A stretch of 15,544 nt of DNA from contig DAOVVQ010000064.1 in assembly GCA_030637065.1 (NCBI GenBank), positions 1 to 15,544 of the forward strand, written 5' to 3'. The first letter of the stretch is position 1. Every line of letters begins with the position of its first letter. The notes beneath the pieces were generated by a model, which saw nothing but the letters and a program-made list of their open reading frames with translations, made no database searches and was not told where the DNA came from. Made by a program: the position numbers and the translations under genes. The stretch is from Planctomycetota bacterium (GTDB taxonomy: Bacteria > Planctomycetota > Phycisphaerae > Sedimentisphaerales > Anaerohalosphaeraceae). Shown in pieces: positions 6,528 to 13,777 of this stretch.

Positions 6528-7691
6528 ATGACAAGTAGAAGCAAAAATCTAATTTTGGCGATTTTGGTATTGATGACAGCGGGCGCCGCCCAGGCCCGGA
6601 TCAAGCTGGTCGCGCTTCCCGAACGAGCTGCGACGGTTATCCGGCTGGATAATCCCAACTCGACGCTGATCGAGGAAGAGCGGGTGCTTACGTTACAGCA
6701 GGGTCTTAACAAGGTCGACTTCTCGTGGAAGGGTGTCAGTATCGACGCCGATTCGATCCGCCTGACGGTGCTGGACCATCCGGAAAACGTCACCCTGCTC
6801 AATGTCAGCTATCCGCCCAATGAAGCGGCCCTCGTCTGGGAGATCGCCTGCGAGAGCAACTACGCCGAGACGGTGCGGATCAGCTACCTTCTGAGCAATA
6901 TCGACCGGCTGATTACCTATAAGGCCATCGCCGATAAGACCGAGACGAAGGTCGACCTCAAGAGCTTCCTGATAATGCGGAACTTTTCCGGTGAAGATTT
7001 CGACGAGGCGCATATTCTCCTGGATTACGGCCAGGCCTTCGACCAGGGGATCGCCCACGAGGAGACCAAACAGATGCTTTTCTTAAAGGCGCCCGACGTT
7101 CCGATCACCAAGATATGGACGTTTGACGCCGCCAAGCTGCCCTGGGACCCGGAGCAGTTGGAAAACCGAAACGTCGGCATCCCGGTCAGCTATCGCATCG
7201 TCAACGACAAGAAGAGCGGCCTCGGCGATTTCGCTCTGTGGGGCGGCAAGGCCCGGCTCTTTCAGGATGACGGCAGCGAGAGCACCATCTTTTTAGGCGA
7301 AGATGTAACAAAGCAGGTCCCCGTCGGCGAAAAGACCGAACTCTACATCGGCGACAGCCGCGACATCGTGGTCACCCAGCGAAAGATGAGCGACCGGCAG
7401 ACCAATATCCGGCGAAACCGCGCCAACCAGATCATCCTTCACGATACCGACGAGCTGATAACAGCCAAGATCGAGAATTTCAAGGATTCACCCGCTGTGC
7501 TCACGATGATCCAGCACATACCCGGCCAGTGGGAGATGAAGGACTGCAACCTGAAATACAAGCGAAAGGACGCCTCGACCCTGGAGTTTGAGATCAAGCT
7601 GCCCGCCCGGACCGACAAGGGCCCCGCGGTGGTGAACCTCAAAATGCACTACAGCCGCATCAACGTCAGGCCCGGCAGAGTGATGAGATAG
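6528..7691 (+). CDS. Secreted DUF4139-like protein, divergent paralogue
   Basis: A 387-residue protein with a signal peptide (LILAILVLMTAGAAQA, cleavage likely after residue 23). The mature start IKLVALPERAATVIRLDNPNS aligns in layout with the other two DUF4139-like proteins of the operon. Shared marks include LTLQQGLNKVDFSW, the IDADSIRL region, NFSGEDFDEAHILLDYG (compare NNSGEDYE in its paralogues) and a YRI...GDFALWGGKARLFQDDG segment. The central IKKEGLSEYFLYTIEG block is replaced by an unrelated stretch, so it is the most diverged copy. AAGGAG lies 10 bases before the ATG. It follows the anti-sigma by 74 bases containing only a small CGGCA-AAA-TGCCG hairpin without a T run, so read-through is expected. 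Periplasmic or outer-surface role unknown. Confidence 0.8.
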   Translation: MTSRSKNLILAILVLMTAGAAQARIKLVALPERAATVIRLDNPNSTLIEEERVLTLQQGLNKVDFSWKGVSIDADSIRLTVLDHPENVTLLNVSYPPNEAALVWEIACESNYAETVRISYLLSNIDRLITYKAIADKTETKVDLKSFLIMRNFSGEDFDEAHILLDYGQAFDQGIAHEETKQMLFLKAPDVPITKIWTFDAAKLPWDPEQLENRNVGIPVSYRIVNDKKSGLGDFALWGGKARLFQDDGSESTIFLGEDVTKQVPVGEKTELYIGDSRDIVVTQRKMSDRQTNIRRNRANQIILHDTDELITAKIENFKDSPAVLTMIQHIPGQWEMKDCNLKYKRKDASTLEFEIKLPARTDKGPAVVNLKMHYSRINVRPGRVMR

Positions 7692-7722
7692 ACCGTCAAC
7701 TTTAACTATAAGGAGCAGCAAA

Positions 7723-9075
7723 ATGAAATATACAATATTTACATTACTGATAGCCACGACACTCATCATCCCAGCCGAAGCGAAGATCGACCTGGTCACA
7801 CTGCCGACGCGCGATACCGTCCAGCTTACAATCTACAACTCCGCCGACCTGACCCTCGCCCGCGAGAGCCGGGCCCTGACGCTGAAAGAAGGCGACAACA
7901 AACTCCAGTTCTCATGGGAAAATACGCTTATCGACCCGACCAGTCTCGAGATGGTCCCGAGAGCCAACGCCGACAGGATCGATATCGCCGCCCTGACCTA
8001 CCCTCCGCGGGTAAAGAACCTCGGCCTCTGGAATATCGAAAGCGGCGTAAGCGGCAAGGTCCCCGTCGAGATCACGTACCTGACAAGCGGGCTCTCGTGG
8101 CGGGCCTTTTATATGGGCACGCTCACGGAAGACGAAAAAACAATGCGGCTCCAGGGCTATGTTCGCGTAACAAATAACAGCGGCGAAGATTACGAAAACG
8201 CCCAAACCCGCCTGATAGTCGGAAAGATCCACCTCCTCGACCAGATAGCCGAACTCGCCCGCAGACAGTACCCCTACGGCCGACCCGGCGAAATAAGGCC
8301 TATGGACGCGGCGCGCCCAGCATCGAGGAGAGCCGGGGTTGCTGGCGAAATGATGATGATGAAGTCCGCAATGGCAAAAGCCCCTGCGCCCAAGGAGATC
8401 AAGAAGGAAGGCCTCAGCGAGTATTTCCTCTATACCATCGAAGGCACCGAGACGATCCCCAACGGCTGGTCCAAGCGGCTGCCGAGTTTCGATGTCGATG
8501 AGGTTGAGGTGGTAAACCTCTACAAGTTCGAGCAGGAGCGCTACGGCAATAGCGTCGTCCGCTTCCTCAGCTTCAAAAATGACGAAAAGCACAACCTCGG
8601 CGAAACGCCGATCCCGGGCGGGCTGCTCAAGGTTTACCGCTCCGTCGATGACCGCCAGCACCTAAGCTACACCGGCCAGTCGTCCTTTAAATACATCCCC
8701 GTCAACGAGGATGTCGAGCTTAACTTAGGATCTGTAGCCGATGTCGTCGTCGAGCCCAAACTGATGGAAGTTGAGACGGATAATTACCAGTTCGACCAGC
8801 GGCGCAATGACATTAGCGGCTGGGACGAATTCCGCACGTATGCAGTTGAGGTAAAAAACACCCGCGACATCCCCGTCAAGATCGAGATCAAACGCAATTT
8901 CAACACAACATACTGGAACCTGAAAAAAACCGGCGATTACGGCGAGTACGAAAAGGTAGACCAGAATACGGTAAAGTTCACGCTAACACTAAAACCAAGA
9001 TCGACAAGTAAATTCGAATACGAAATAACAACCTACCACGGAACCAGACAGGAGTCATACAGAAGCTCCCGCTGA
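7723..9075 (+). CDS. Secreted DUF4139-domain protein, close paralogue of the anti-sigma sensor domain
   Basis: A 450-residue protein with a signal peptide (MKYTIFTLLIATTLIIPAEA, cleavage likely after residue 20), then IDLVTLPTRDTVQLTIYNSAD. Long stretches are near-identical to the periplasmic half of the anti-sigma: VEITYLTSGLSWRAFYMGTL, NNSGEDYENAQTRLIVGK, ELARRQYPYGRP, EIKKEGLSEYFLYTIEGTE and TYHGTRQESYR at the end. DUF4139 is a beta-rich family also found in MuiA-like proteins; its biochemical role is not established. Unlike the fusion, this copy has a methionine-rich linker (GEMMMMKSAMAKAPAP, about 208-223) encoded partly by four ATG units in a row. AAGGAG lies 7 bases before the start, and the gap to the previous gene is 31 bases, so it is the last gene of the sigma operon. 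It converges on the gene ending at 9175. Confidence 0.88.
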   Translation: MKYTIFTLLIATTLIIPAEAKIDLVTLPTRDTVQLTIYNSADLTLARESRALTLKEGDNKLQFSWENTLIDPTSLEMVPRANADRIDIAALTYPPRVKNLGLWNIESGVSGKVPVEITYLTSGLSWRAFYMGTLTEDEKTMRLQGYVRVTNNSGEDYENAQTRLIVGKIHLLDQIAELARRQYPYGRPGEIRPMDAARPASRRAGVAGEMMMMKSAMAKAPAPKEIKKEGLSEYFLYTIEGTETIPNGWSKRLPSFDVDEVEVVNLYKFEQERYGNSVVRFLSFKNDEKHNLGETPIPGGLLKVYRSVDDRQHLSYTGQSSFKYIPVNEDVELNLGSVADVVVEPKLMEVETDNYQFDQRRNDISGWDEFRTYAVEVKNTRDIPVKIEIKRNFNTTYWNLKKTGDYGEYEKVDQNTVKFTLTLKPRSTSKFEYEITTYHGTRQESYRSSR

Positions 9076-9120
9076 CCGGCGGCATCTATATGACAAGGAA
9101 ATGCATGGAATAAAATTGAA

Positions 9121-9171
9121 GTGGGCTGCATATTGGCAAGTCAAGTGTACGCCACCTGTTTAGCAGCTCAC
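9121..9171. terminator. Possible terminator hairpin between convergent genes
   Basis: GTGGGCTGC (9121-9129) can pair with GCAGCTCAC (9163-9171) over 9 bp with one G-U pair. Inside the loop, TGGC (near 9135) can pair with GCCA (near 9151). On the plus strand the stem is followed by a weak T-rich run (CTATTATTT). It lies 45 bases after the DUF4139 operon and ends just before the stop codon of the opposing gene. The long loop and mixed tail make this only a modest candidate. Confidence 0.3.
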
Positions 9172-9174
9172 CTA

Positions 9175-10878
9175 TTATTTAAATAACTCTGCTTTTGGCA
9201 AATGGCTTAACTCTTTGTTGATAGAGCGGTTTACGGGAAAACCCCACCTATCGAAATAAGAGTAGAAATTTGCCCCAGCAGCCAAACTCAACTCCTTTAC
9301 AAAAATATCGACCTTTTTCTCTGTCTCAGCAACATTTTTCTTTATATCACTAATATCAGGATAGCTGTTTTTCCTGACAAGTTCTGCGTATCTTTTAAAC
9401 AGTTTTTTATAAACATCCCAGCCATATTCCTCCTGAATGTGATGTAGAAACCCGATCATCAACCATTTTTCGTTTTTTATCCGCTCAAAATCGTGTTCCC
9501 CGGATTCATGATAAGCTCTGGCAGTCTTTAACCATGTAGGTTCTTTATGCTCTAATCCTAATTCATGGCAACCATAAAGAGCAAAAAACTCAGCCCAGCT
9601 TTCATTGTCACCGTCTCCGAAGACAAAACGATGCTTCATCCCAATAATAAAATCATGGCCCAATTCATGCATTAATCCCCAACTGGGATTCTTATAATTC
9701 GACTTCGCCAACTCATCGACAATGTACTCGATCCTGTTATCCCTCGAAAGTATGGGATTGCCGGAGGACATGTGAAAAGACATGTTATCGATATTCAGGA
9801 TTATTATTTTATCACCATCAAATGGCGTCATCCCGTCAGTTAAATCTGCATAAAGTTCGTATACGGCGTCCAACTGCGTGATGAAATCCACAGATCTCTT
9901 GCATTTCATAAAAAACCTGTATGGCATGCTCAAAATAACATTTTCGCCTTCAACAACATAATAATATTTGTCCCTGTCATGTGCAACGCTTTGGGCGATA
10001 AAGCTGTTGCTATGTTCTTCAATCGAATAATTCTTAACTATCACGGGCTTTCTTGTATACAAGGGTTTTGAACTGAAAGAAGAGTATCTACGTGGACCTG
10101 TTCTATTATTTATCGCGGTTTTATCAATACTTGTTTTCGAATACTCAAATCCCAGATGCTCTCCCAGCCTGTTTAAGGGAAAAACTTTAATGTCATGAGG
10201 CTTGTTCAGATCTTCCCAGTACCATCCCATTCCAGTCATAAGAAGGCTGCCACCCCGCTCAACATAAGAGACAATGGAACCGATCTCATTGCGATCGATG
10301 ATTTGTGTCGGACGAACAATAATAAACAGATCACACTCTTTCAAATCTTCATCTGCAACCTTTGAGCCTAATTCAATTATTTCGACTTGCCTTGATGCAA
10401 GTAACTCTTTTGCTTTTGCTGACAAACGGCCTTTATTAAACCAAGTGCTTATGTGAGTATAGATAATAACTTTTTTATACTTATAACTATTTCCAAGCCA
10501 ATTTAAAATATTGACTGTAAAGTCAGCATTTTCGCCAGAATCAATTAACAGTCCGTCATGACCTAAAGCAACAAATCGCCCTTTTTGATATTCAGAAGCA
10601 ATCGCAACAGGAGGATAGGAGTTTTGCGGCCATCTGGTATCACCGGTGTAAGCTTTGTGATTGCCCCAAAATAAAGGAATGATATCAGGTTTTAATGGAG
10701 CGATGGCTGTAAAACGCCAGCCTTCATTGCCGAGAGTTGTGACTCCTTTAGTTATCGCGTAGAACAAATCTCTTTGGTGTTTTGAATATCCCTGTGCTTG
10801 TACTAAACCGCTAAAGACCGCCAAGGTTAAACATAAACTGAGCTGCCAAACTAATATCGTTCTTTTTGATATTGACAT
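9175..10878 (-). CDS. Secreted M60-like zinc metallopeptidase with N-terminal GATase1-like region
   Basis: A 567-residue protein with a signal peptide (VWQLSLCLTLAVFSGLVQAQ, cleavage likely near residue 28). Residues about 90-225 (FVALGHDGLLIDSG, VIIYTHISTWF, CDLFIIVRP, IVSYVERGGSLLMTGMGWYW) have the alternating strand/helix look of a class I glutamine-amidotransferase-like fold, often seen as a non-catalytic module. The C-terminal part carries the zinc motif HELGH (404-408) with a downstream acidic ligand in NESWAEFFALYG (Glu426 or Glu430). This matches the HExxH-x(8-28)-E pattern of M60/enhancin-like peptidases that attack mucin-type glycoproteins. The gene is clearly richer in A and T than both neighbours, suggesting separate origin. 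It starts 13 bases after the sigma-54 activator, with AAAGGA very close to the ATG, so it may be co-transcribed with it. The natural substrate is unknown. Confidence 0.75.
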   Translation of the reverse strand: MSISKRTILVWQLSLCLTLAVFSGLVQAQGYSKHQRDLFYAITKGVTTLGNEGWRFTAIAPLKPDIIPLFWGNHKAYTGDTRWPQNSYPPVAIASEYQKGRFVALGHDGLLIDSGENADFTVNILNWLGNSYKYKKVIIYTHISTWFNKGRLSAKAKELLASRQVEIIELGSKVADEDLKECDLFIIVRPTQIIDRNEIGSIVSYVERGGSLLMTGMGWYWEDLNKPHDIKVFPLNRLGEHLGFEYSKTSIDKTAINNRTGPRRYSSFSSKPLYTRKPVIVKNYSIEEHSNSFIAQSVAHDRDKYYYVVEGENVILSMPYRFFMKCKRSVDFITQLDAVYELYADLTDGMTPFDGDKIIILNIDNMSFHMSSGNPILSRDNRIEYIVDELAKSNYKNPSWGLMHELGHDFIIGMKHRFVFGDGDNESWAEFFALYGCHELGLEHKEPTWLKTARAYHESGEHDFERIKNEKWLMIGFLHHIQEEYGWDVYKKLFKRYAELVRKNSYPDISDIKKNVAETEKKVDIFVKELSLAAGANFYSYFDRWGFPVNRSINKELSHLPKAELFK

Positions 10879-10891
10879 ATCCTTTTTGCTT

Positions 10892-12370
10892 TCACTCTTC
10901 CCGGCTGGACTGGATGTATTTCTTTACGGTTCTTCGGTCCAGGCCGGTTTTCCGGGCGACCTGTTCGTATGTGCCGCACCTTTGGTAGAGCAGATTGCAA
11001 TACGCCGCCAACATCTCCTGTGCCGATAACGTCCCAGCCGACACTTCGGCCAGGAGCCTGCTTTGCAAATCTTCCTGCCCGACTGCGATGTCGCCCTGAT
11101 AGTCCTGTTTAATGATCACTCTGCGGACGCACTGAGCTAATTCCCTCACGTTTCCGGGCCAGTGGTAATCCTTGCCCAGATTTTTTGCGATCACCTCCTT
11201 GACCGAATCGATCAGTTCCTGCGACTGCGTTTGCGTTATGACCTTTACGGTGTGCGCGATGAGTTCGTCGAGTTCGTTCGGGTTTTCGCTGATCCGCTGC
11301 TGGAGGCCGGGAACGTCGATACAGTCCGAGCAGAGACGGTAGTAGAAGTCGTCGCGGAATTTTCCTTCCCGCCGAAGCCGGTCGATGGATTTGTTCGTAG
11401 CGGCAATAACACGGCCCTGGAATTGCAGCTTCGTATGGCTTCCCACGGGACTAAAGTACCTGTCCTGGAGTACGCCCAGCAGCTTGATCTGTATCTGTGT
11501 GCTTATCTCGCCGATCTCGTCGAGGAAGATCGAACCGTGCCGCCCGCACAGCGACAGCAGGCCGTCATGTGCCCCGATCGCTCCGGTAAACGATCCCTTA
11601 GCATGGCCGAACAACTCCGATTCCAGAAGTGTCTCGGCATACTGGGACAGGTTGATCGGAATAAAGGTCTCCGTAAAGCTCTTGGCGAAGGCGTTCTTCT
11701 TTTCGTCGAAGGGTATAAATCCGCTCCGCCCCACAGCGGCGGCGGCGGCGCCTTTTCCGCACCCCGTCGGGCCCGAGAGGATGGTCGAAAAGTCCTCCAT
11801 CTTGTCCCAGAGATACGCCTCGAAATGGCGAATATCGTGTGTGAAAATATTATTCCAGAGGTCTTCCCTCAGCCGTCGCATCGAGGGGCATTTCCCGATG
11901 AGGCTGTGTTCGATGAAGTAGAATGCCTTGCGGATCTGATAGAAGAGTGAAAAATACCGGTTTGCCAGGTCCTGCGAAAATCCTCGTTTGGTCAATTCCG
12001 CCAGAGCCCGCCCGGCGAAGGGAACTTTTACGGGCTGGGGTCCCGCTGCGATCTGGTCGACAATGAGCCGGTCGAAATCCTGATTGAACTGGTGGTAGAC
12101 ATCGAACAAAAAGAAGTATTTTATCAGGTCCCGGTCCGCCTTCCTGAAATCCTGTACCTTGCAGGGCCCCGATTTGTCGAGTTTTTCGATCCTTCGCGTC
12201 ACCTCCTTTATCGCCTCGGGCCTGACCTGAACCCAGGAGGCATCGGCTGGGGCATTTGTGATCTTGCGGTCGATCTCCACGCGTTTCCGGCTGAACGGAT
12301 TGGTAAAGGCCGCAGCCGATACCAGCGCAAAGAATTCCGCGTCATCAGGCTTAAGCGTTTTCTTATCCAT
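10892..12370 (-). CDS. Sigma-54-dependent transcriptional activator (AAA+ enhancer-binding protein)
   Basis: A 492-residue activator that uses ATP hydrolysis to open sigma-54 promoters. The N-terminal 190 residues (FFALVSAAAFTNPFSRKRVEID onward) are not a receiver, GAF, PAS or V4R domain that I recognise and presumably sense the signal. The AAA+ core shows Walker A GPTGCGKG (200-207), the sigma-54-contacting loop as GSFTGA instead of GAFTGA (259-264), Walker B SIFLDEIGE (280-288), sensor I RVIAATN (320-326), the arginine-finger segment FRDDFYYRL (338-346) and WPGNVREL (404-411). A C-terminal helix-turn-helix (about 466-486, TYEQVARKTGLDRRTVKKYIQSS) binds DNA. A longer open frame extends to 12463, but it would cross the promoter at 12377-12406. 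The Met at 12370 is chosen because family-like sequence begins just after it. No Shine-Dalgarno precedes it. It is divergent from a sigma-54 promoter at 12560 and is the obvious regulator of it. Confidence 0.93.
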   Translation of the reverse strand: MDKKTLKPDDAEFFALVSAAAFTNPFSRKRVEIDRKITNAPADASWVQVRPEAIKEVTRRIEKLDKSGPCKVQDFRKADRDLIKYFFLFDVYHQFNQDFDRLIVDQIAAGPQPVKVPFAGRALAELTKRGFSQDLANRYFSLFYQIRKAFYFIEHSLIGKCPSMRRLREDLWNNIFTHDIRHFEAYLWDKMEDFSTILSGPTGCGKGAAAAAVGRSGFIPFDEKKNAFAKSFTETFIPINLSQYAETLLESELFGHAKGSFTGAIGAHDGLLSLCGRHGSIFLDEIGEISTQIQIKLLGVLQDRYFSPVGSHTKLQFQGRVIAATNKSIDRLRREGKFRDDFYYRLCSDCIDVPGLQQRISENPNELDELIAHTVKVITQTQSQELIDSVKEVIAKNLGKDYHWPGNVRELAQCVRRVIIKQDYQGDIAVGQEDLQSRLLAEVSAGTLSAQEMLAAYCNLLYQRCGTYEQVARKTGLDRRTVKKYIQSSREE

Positions 12371-12376
12371 ACGCAG

Positions 12377-12406
12377 AGTGTACACATCGCGAACATAGAA
12401 TGTCAA
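12377..12406 (-). promoter_or_regulatory. Sigma-70-type promoter of the activator gene, likely leaderless transcript
   Basis: On the minus strand, a perfect -35 TTGACA (12401-12406) is followed after 18 bases by TACACT (12377-12382). Only six bases separate the -10 from the ATG at 12370, so transcription would begin at or next to the start codon. The -10 overlaps the self-complementary GTGTACAC (12378-12385), which could be a binding site for autoregulation. Confidence 0.6.
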
Positions 12407-12446
12407 CACATTCGAGAGGCAAGCGGGCCATTTTTGTACATTTATT

Positions 12447-12478
12447 GCATACCAGCAGTACATAGTATGCCTATAGGC
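12447..12478. promoter_or_regulatory. Inverted repeats, candidate activator-binding sites (UAS)
   Basis: GCATAC (12447-12452) and GTATGC (12465-12470) form a perfect inverted repeat with a 12-base spacer. Overlapping its right end is the 10-bp palindrome GCCTATAGGC (12469-12478). TGTACA (12435-12440) and GTACAT (12458-12463) add further symmetry. They lie roughly 80-115 bases upstream of the -24 element at 12560, the usual distance for enhancer sites of sigma-54 activators, and between the two divergent genes. Binding by the adjacent activator is inferred, not shown. Confidence 0.45.
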
Positions 12479-12559
12479 TTAAAGAATGGGCACATAGCTG
12501 CCATGCCAATGAGCCATAAGTGCTTGCTTGACAGGCATTTACGAAAAGAGGCATGGCTT

Positions 12560-12575
12560 TGGCACACCGATTGCA
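12560..12575 (+). promoter_or_regulatory. Sigma-54 (RpoN) promoter, -24/-12 type
   Basis: TGGCAC (12560-12565), five bases, then TTGCA (12571-12575), preceded by T-rich sequence. The invariant GG (12561-12562) and GC (12573-12574) have the required 10-base gap. Against the published consensus TGGCAC-N5-TTGCW this is a full match. Transcription would start near 12586. It drives the hydrolase and the fused transporter/acyltransferase and lies next to a divergent sigma-54 activator, which strongly supports it. Confidence 0.88.
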
Positions 12576-12768
12576 GATAGTATTGGTGAGATCGGCAAAG
12601 TCAGGATCGGTTCGTGAGGCTAAAATAATGAAAGCGGTAATGGACAAAGCGGTAACGCTCGAATTGATGGTGCGTGGAATGTTGGTTTTCTGTTGCGTAA
12701 CAGCGGCATCGGTGCATAATACGGGTTGCTTAAGAGAAAATAACGCCGATTCCACGAAGGAGCAGGAT

Positions 12769-13695
12769 ATGGCTAACATCAAAGATCAGTTATCGCAGCT
12801 TTCCGGTTTTGGCGCCGGCCCGTACCCGGAAGCGATCATGGCGTATCTCGAGTATTACGGCCTCAATATCGACGATGATTTTGCCGGCGTCGACCACATC
12901 TTCGGTTCCTTCGAGTCAAACGGCGAAACGCTGGCCGCCCACGTATTTCGGCCCAAAGTCTGCCGCGGAACGGTGATCATCCTTCACGGATACTTCAGCC
13001 ACACCGGCCAGGTAACGCATCTGCTGAGATATCTCCTCGCCGAAGGTTACGCGGTAGCCGCCTACGACATGCCCGGTCACGGCCTCTCGACGGGCGACAG
13101 GGCCTCTATCGAAGATTTCGCCAACTACAGCCGGGCGCTGGAGGATTTTACCGATATCCTGAGAACCCGCATGGATGGGCCGTATCATCTGATCGGACAC
13201 AGCACCGGCGGTGCAGCCATCATCGATTATATGCTGACGGGCAGGGACGATGTCTTCGGCAAGGTCATTTTGGCCGGGCCGCTTATTCGCAATGTCGCAT
13301 GGGAGGCCTCGAAGGCAAGCTATAAGATGTACAGCCAGTTCGCAGACCGCCTGCCAAGGACCTTCCGAAAGAACTCCTCGGACAAGGAGTTCCTCGAGTC
13401 TACCCGCGCCGATCCGCTCCAGGCCCACACCGTTCCGCTGAAATGGGTCAACGCACTGTACGTATGGAACGACAATATCACGGAGCTTGGGCCGGTGCAA
13501 AGAGAAGTGCTTATTATCCAGGGCGATCAGGACAGCACCGTGGCATGGAAGTTCAACATCGAGTTCATGAAGAGCAGGTTTCCCGCTTTGGAAGTTACGA
13601 TGATCGACGGCGGACGCCACGAATTGTTCAACGAATCTCAGCCGATGAGGGGCGATATATTTGCCCTCGTCGGTGATTACCTGCAAGAGAAATGA
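12769..13695 (+). CDS. Alpha/beta hydrolase, lysophospholipase/monoacylglycerol-lipase-like
   Basis: A 309-residue serine hydrolase. The oxyanion-hole strand is VIILHGYFSH (about 69-78), followed by YDMPGHGLSTGDR (99-111), typical of the lysophospholipase/monoacylglycerol lipase group. The nucleophile is Ser145 in GHSTGG, the acid is probably Asp255 in GDQDSTV, and the base is His284 in GGRHELFNE. It likely cleaves one acyl chain from lysophospholipids or monoacylglycerols. The start at 12769 is chosen because AAGGAG sits 6 bases upstream and the protein then has no leader, giving a leader RNA of about 180 bases from the sigma-54 promoter. An in-frame ATG at 12628 with GTGAGG upstream is also downstream of that promoter and would add 47 residues including MLVFCCVTAASVHNTGC, a possible lipoprotein signal, so export cannot be excluded. 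An 82-base gap separates it from the next gene, with no terminator seen. Confidence 0.85.
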   Translation: MANIKDQLSQLSGFGAGPYPEAIMAYLEYYGLNIDDDFAGVDHIFGSFESNGETLAAHVFRPKVCRGTVIILHGYFSHTGQVTHLLRYLLAEGYAVAAYDMPGHGLSTGDRASIEDFANYSRALEDFTDILRTRMDGPYHLIGHSTGGAAIIDYMLTGRDDVFGKVILAGPLIRNVAWEASKASYKMYSQFADRLPRTFRKNSSDKEFLESTRADPLQAHTVPLKWVNALYVWNDNITELGPVQREVLIIQGDQDSTVAWKFNIEFMKSRFPALEVTMIDGGRHELFNESQPMRGDIFALVGDYLQEK

Positions 13696-13777
13696 AATTC
13701 CGGCTGATGCTTCGGTGAAGTTTACGCGGTTCCGGCGGCGGGCAATCTTCGATGCAGCCATTGAAAGGGCTCATAGA

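Noticed and set aside
7912..8661. Minus-strand open frame of 249 codons
   Set aside because: It lies wholly antisense to the third DUF4139 gene, which has a signal peptide, ribosome site and close paralogue; no recognisable family on the minus strand.
11162..11950. Long plus-strand open frame of 262 codons
   Set aside because: It is antisense to the AAA+ core of the activator, whose motifs are all intact; the product shows no domain and is low in sense-like composition.
12553..12628. Earliest start of the hydrolase frame at 12553
   Set aside because: It lies upstream of and across the sigma-54 promoter, so it would not be in the transcript.
12471..12782. Minus-strand open frame of 103 codons between the divergent genes
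   Set aside because: It runs across the sigma-54 promoter and has no ribosome site or recognisable features.
12916..13761. Minus-strand open frame of 281 codons
   Set aside because: Antisense to the hydrolase with its complete catalytic triad.
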